From Aliiroseovarius zhejiangensis (lineage in GTDB: Bacteria; Pseudomonadota; Alphaproteobacteria; Rhodobacterales; Rhodobacteraceae): a stretch of DNA of 64,000 nucleotides. Position numbers and translations under genes: made by a program. Each line of letters opens with the position of its first letter. Positions within the stretch are counted from its first letter, which is position 1. Below the pieces are notes generated by a model, which did not search any database, was not told where the DNA came from, and saw only the letters and a program-made list of their open reading frames with translations. The stretch covers positions 62,001 to 126,000 of the forward strand of contig NZ_BNCH01000003.1 of assembly GCF_014656375.1 (NCBI RefSeq), in the 5' to 3' direction. This document shows positions 61,043 through 64,000 of the stretch, piece by piece.

Positions 61043-62563
61043 ATGACCACGCCCAAGCCCGTCGTTCTGTGCATTCTCGATGGCTGGGGGCTGCGCGCGC
61101 AACGCGACTACAACGCCCCCGCGCTGGCCAGCACTCCCAATTTCGATTGGTTGATGAAAAACTGCCCGCACGGCACACTGATTACGCATGGTCCGGATGT
61201 GGGCCTGCCGACGGGACAGATGGGCAATTCAGAAGTGGGGCACACCAATATCGGCGCAGGTCGCGTGGTGGCGATGGACCTTGGTCAGATTGATCTGGCG
61301 ATCGAGGATGGTTCGTTCTTTGAGAACGAAGCTCTGCGCGCGTTCGCAACCAAGGTCAAGGCGGCAGGCGGCATCGCCCATATCGCCGGATTGGTAAGCC
61401 CCGGTGGCGTTCACAGCCATCAGGATCACCTTGTCGCCGCAGCCAAGGCGCTGACCGATGCGGGGCTGAGCGTGGCCATTCATGCAATCACCGATGGGCG
61501 CGACGTGCCGCCGCAATCCGCGCGTGAACAGGTGGCGGCGTTTGAGGCGGCGCTTCCAAACGGCGCGCGCGTGGTCACCGTGATGGGCCGCTATTTCGCG
61601 ATGGATCGCGACAACCGCTGGGACCGGGTCAGCCGCGCCTTCGACGCCATGGTCAAGGGGCAGGGCGCCGCGACATCCAGCGCCGATGCCGCCATCGCTG
61701 CCGCCTATGACAAGGGCGAAACAGACGAGTTCATCCAACCTGCGGTGATCGACGGCTTTGCGGGCATGAAAGATGGGGATGGCCTGTTCTTCATCAACTT
61801 CCGCGCCGACCGCGCCCGCGAAATCCTGCGCGCCATCGGCGAGCCGGGCTTTGCCGAGTTTAACACCGGCCCGCGTCCAACCTTGTCGGCGCTTCTGGGC
61901 ATGGTGGAATATTCCGATGATCACAACGCCTTTATGACCACCTGTTTTCCCAAGCGCGAGATTGTGAACACGCTGGCCGAATGGGTCGCGAAACACGGCA
62001 AAACCCAGTTTCACACCGCCGAGACCGAGAAGTATCCCCATGTCACGTTTTTTCTGAACGGCGGCAAGGAAGCCCCGGTCGAAGGCGAGGTGCGATATAT
62101 GGCCGACAGCCCAAAGGTCGCCACCTATGACCTGCAACCGGAAATGTCCGCCGCTGAAGTCACCGAACATTTCGTCGGGGCCATCCGTGACCGCTTTGAC
62201 CTGATCGTCACAAACTATGCCAATCCCGACATGGTGGGACATACCGGCGATCTGGATGCGGCCATCGCAGCCTGTGAAGCGGTGGATGCCGGGCTTGGAC
62301 AAGTGCTGGCGGCGCTGAAAGAGGTGGGCGGCGCGATGATCGTGACCGCCGATCATGGCAACTGCGAAACCATGTGGGACGACGAAACCAACGGCCCCCA
62401 CACGGCGCATACGACCAACCTTGTGCCAGTCATTCTGTTTGGCGGACCCGAGGGCGCCCGACTGGCAGACGGACGACTGGCCGATCTGGCCCCGACCGTG
62501 CTGGAGCTTATGGGGCTGGCGCAGCCCGCCGAGATGACCGGCGAAAGTCTGATCCGCCGGTGA
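61043..62563 (+). CDS. gpmI: 2,3-bisphosphoglycerate-independent phosphoglycerate mutase
   Basis: Interconverts 3- and 2-phosphoglycerate in glycolysis with two metal ions. The 506-residue protein has CILDGWGLR at the start, the catalytic Ser in PTGQMGNSEVGHTNIGAGR, AITDGRDVPP, and the metal site TADHGNCE near the C-terminus. The ATG at 61043 has AGAGGA eight bases upstream. Its stop overlaps the GTG start of the EnvC-like gene. Confidence 0.97.
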   Translation: MTTPKPVVLCILDGWGLRAQRDYNAPALASTPNFDWLMKNCPHGTLITHGPDVGLPTGQMGNSEVGHTNIGAGRVVAMDLGQIDLAIEDGSFFENEALRAFATKVKAAGGIAHIAGLVSPGGVHSHQDHLVAAAKALTDAGLSVAIHAITDGRDVPPQSAREQVAAFEAALPNGARVVTVMGRYFAMDRDNRWDRVSRAFDAMVKGQGAATSSADAAIAAAYDKGETDEFIQPAVIDGFAGMKDGDGLFFINFRADRAREILRAIGEPGFAEFNTGPRPTLSALLGMVEYSDDHNAFMTTCFPKREIVNTLAEWVAKHGKTQFHTAETEKYPHVTFFLNGGKEAPVEGEVRYMADSPKVATYDLQPEMSAAEVTEHFVGAIRDRFDLIVTNYANPDMVGHTGDLDAAIAACEAVDAGLGQVLAALKEVGGAMIVTADHGNCETMWDDETNGPHTAHTTNLVPVILFGGPEGARLADGRLADLAPTVLELMGLAQPAEMTGESLIRR

Positions 62564-63720
62564 GAGGGGTCGGGCGTCTCTTGCCCCGTTTGGCGGGGGC
62601 GGTCCTGTTGGTGCTCGCGCCGACACTTGCAGCCCGTGCGCAGACCGACCCGACCGACGCCGCCCGTGCCGCGATGCTGGCGCTGGACAAGGCGACGCTT
62701 GCACTGGCCGAAGCTGAAAAGTCCACCGACCGGATTTCCGCCCTGACGCAAACCGTGCAGGCCTATGAGGAAGGGCTGGCCGCGCTGCGCGATGGGTTGC
62801 GCCGGGCCAGCCTGCGCGAGGCAACCCTGAAGGGTGCCTTGCAGGCGGAAAGCGACCAGTTGTCCCAACTTCTGGGCGTCCTGCAAACCATCCAACGCGC
62901 GCCGGAACCGGCCTTGCTGGTCCATCCTGCTGGACCGATTGGCACCGCCCGGTCCGGGATGATCCTGTCCGATGTGGCCCCCGCCCTGCAATTGAAAGCC
63001 GACGCGCTGCGCCGCGACCTTGAAGAGCTGCAAACCCTGCAGACCTTGCAGGAAAACGCGGTCGAGACGCTGAAATCAGGGCTGGAAGGTGCGCAGGACG
63101 CGCGGTTCGAGCTTAGCCTGGCCATCGCGCGGCGCACCGAACTGCCCCGCCGTTTCGTCGCTGATGAGGCCCGGATGAAAACGCTGCTTGAAAGCGCGGA
63201 TACCTTGACCAGCTTTGCCGACGGGCTGATGTCGGAACCTGTGCCGCAGGGCAACGCTGCCGATACACGGGACTTTTCAAGCGTGAAAGGGCGGCTGCCC
63301 ATGCCCGTGCTGGGCAAGGTGTTGCGCCGCTTTGATGAGGTGGACGCCGCCGGGGTGCGTCGCCCCGGTTATGTCATCGCCACGCGGCCCTTGGCCATCG
63401 TCACCACACCCTGGCCTGCGACGATCCGATACCTGGGGCCGCTTCTGGACTATGGCAACGTCGCCATCATCGAACCGGGCGATGGTTATCTGATGGTGCT
63501 TGCCGGGTTGGGCCAACTGTTCGGCGAAGTGGGTGAGGTGCTGCCAAAAGACGCCCCGATCGGCCTGATGGGCGGGGCGTCGGCCAGCGGTGATCAAGCG
63601 TTTTTGATCGCAGCGGAGGAAGGAACTGGCGCAGTCGCGTCGGAAACGCTTTATATAGAGCTAAGAGAGAACGGAACACCCGTGGACCCCGGCGACTGGT
63701 TCGCGGCAGGCAAGGAATGA
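62560..63720 (+). CDS. EnvC-like murein hydrolase activator (degenerate M23 domain)
   Basis: A 386-residue periplasmic protein that activates cell-division amidases. Signal peptide (LAGAVLLVLAPTLAARAQ), a long coiled-coil region to about residue 230, then a LytM/M23 domain. The M23 zinc residues are missing: the region where the H-x-H motif falls reads YLMVLAGLG, as in non-catalytic EnvC proteins. The ending TLYIELRENGTPVDPGDWF is typical. The start is GTG at 62560, overlapping the gpmI stop as GTGA. ctpA follows after four bases. Confidence 0.9.
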   Translation: MRGVGRLLPRLAGAVLLVLAPTLAARAQTDPTDAARAAMLALDKATLALAEAEKSTDRISALTQTVQAYEEGLAALRDGLRRASLREATLKGALQAESDQLSQLLGVLQTIQRAPEPALLVHPAGPIGTARSGMILSDVAPALQLKADALRRDLEELQTLQTLQENAVETLKSGLEGAQDARFELSLAIARRTELPRRFVADEARMKTLLESADTLTSFADGLMSEPVPQGNAADTRDFSSVKGRLPMPVLGKVLRRFDEVDAAGVRRPGYVIATRPLAIVTTPWPATIRYLGPLLDYGNVAIIEPGDGYLMVLAGLGQLFGEVGEVLPKDAPIGLMGGASASGDQAFLIAAEEGTGAVASETLYIELRENGTPVDPGDWFAAGKE

Positions 63721-63724
63721 ACTG

Positions 63725-64000
63725 ATGAGGAAATTCGTGATGGCCGCCCTTGGGGGCACATTGGCAGGCGCGGTGCTGACCACGCAGGTGGCCGGGCCGC
63801 TTCTTGCACAAGATGCCGCCCGCAACGCAAGCGTCTATGAGCAACTTGACCTGTTTGGCGACATTTTTGAACGTATCCGCGCGCAATATGTGGAAGAGGT
63901 CGACGCCGCCGATCTGATCGAGGCGGCCATTGACGGGATGCTGACCTCGCTCGACCCGCATTCCAGTTACCTGTCGCCCAAGGACGCCGCCGACATGCGG
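63725..64000 (+). CDS. C-terminal processing peptidase CtpA (S41), partial
   Basis: The first 92 residues of a periplasmic serine protease; the gene runs off the window. A signal peptide (MRKFVMAALGGTLAGAVLTT) is followed by LFGDIFERIRAQYVEEVDAA and GMLTSLDPHSSYLSPKDA, the N-terminal hallmarks of the CtpA/Prc family. The ATG at 63725 has AAGGAA about eight bases upstream and lies four bases after the EnvC-like gene, the usual alphaproteobacterial pair. Confidence 0.93.
   Translation, partial: MRKFVMAALGGTLAGAVLTTQVAGPLLAQDAARNASVYEQLDLFGDIFERIRAQYVEEVDAADLIEAAIDGMLTSLDPHSSYLSPKDAADMR

Noticed and set aside
1-64000. CRISPR arrays, insertion sequences or long direct repeats
   Set aside because: Reading through the gaps I found no regularly spaced repeats, no transposase genes and no terminal inverted repeats.

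Overview
The window is a gene-dense, high-GC stretch of an alphaproteobacterial chromosome, most likely from a Rhodobacterales (Roseobacter-group) organism. The main evidence is an ECF sigma factor/anti-sigma pair closely resembling RpoE-ChrR of Rhodobacter sphaeroides, with its companion lipid genes. Other pointers are a VPLPA-CTERM surface protein, a single-chain indolepyruvate ferredoxin oxidoreductase beside an Lrp regulator, a pyrB-pyrC' pair next to plsY, and the alphaproteobacterial order rsfS-rlmH-gpmI-envC-ctpA. I see no insertion sequence, prophage, CRISPR array or rRNA operon. There is one tRNA gene, tRNA-Pro(CGG).

Layout. 1-2877: argH, an LptM-like lipoprotein and lysA, followed by the first codons of another gene (minus strand). 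3.1-5.8 kb: a lytic transglycosylase, the 3-methyladenine glycosylase tag and an EAL protein. 5.9-8.0 kb: phaA-phaB (polyhydroxyalkanoate precursors) with PhaR-like sites. 8.3-18.7 kb: housekeeping genes, including a LysR/exporter pair, trmN6, a polyprenyl synthase, ispE, a TPR protein, ETF-ubiquinone oxidoreductase and greA. 18.7-25.6 kb: an RND efflux pump with a nearby perfect palindrome, then moaB, a phosphoesterase and a uracil-DNA glycosylase. 25.7-29.0 kb: pyrB, a PH-like membrane protein, a catalytically degenerate dihydroorotase and plsY. 29.0-32.3 kb: small conserved genes and enzymes.

32.3-41.6 kb is the most interesting part. It holds rpoE-chrR, a fasciclin protein and two divergent operons: DUF1365-SDR to the left, and flavin oxidase, CFA-like methyltransferase, chalcone-isomerase-like protein, MFS carrier and DUF3833 to the right, probably ending in a TspO-like protein. 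Three promoters of one form, TGATCC-N18-TA(A/T)T, stand before rpoE and before each divergent operon. I read this as a self-contained singlet-oxygen/lipid-modification regulon. The leftward promoter lies so close to its gene that the mRNA is predicted to be leaderless.

41.6-51.6 kb: lrp-ior, glutathionyl-hydroquinone reductase, a GtrB-like transferase, an AT-richer GtrA-glycosyltransferase fusion, a proline-rich membrane protein and tRNA-Pro. 51.7-58.2 kb: leuB, leuD and leuC, interrupted by a phosphodiesterase-fold protein, a membrane protein and the VPLPA-CTERM protein, with clear terminators. 58.4-64.0 kb: an MscS channel, then rsfS (preceded by a coupled 19-codon ORF), rlmH, gpmI, envC and the start of ctpA.

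Stop/start overlaps of four bases (ATGA or GTGA) are very frequent, so most same-strand neighbours are probably co-transcribed and translationally coupled. Everything here is read by eye; no database search was run.
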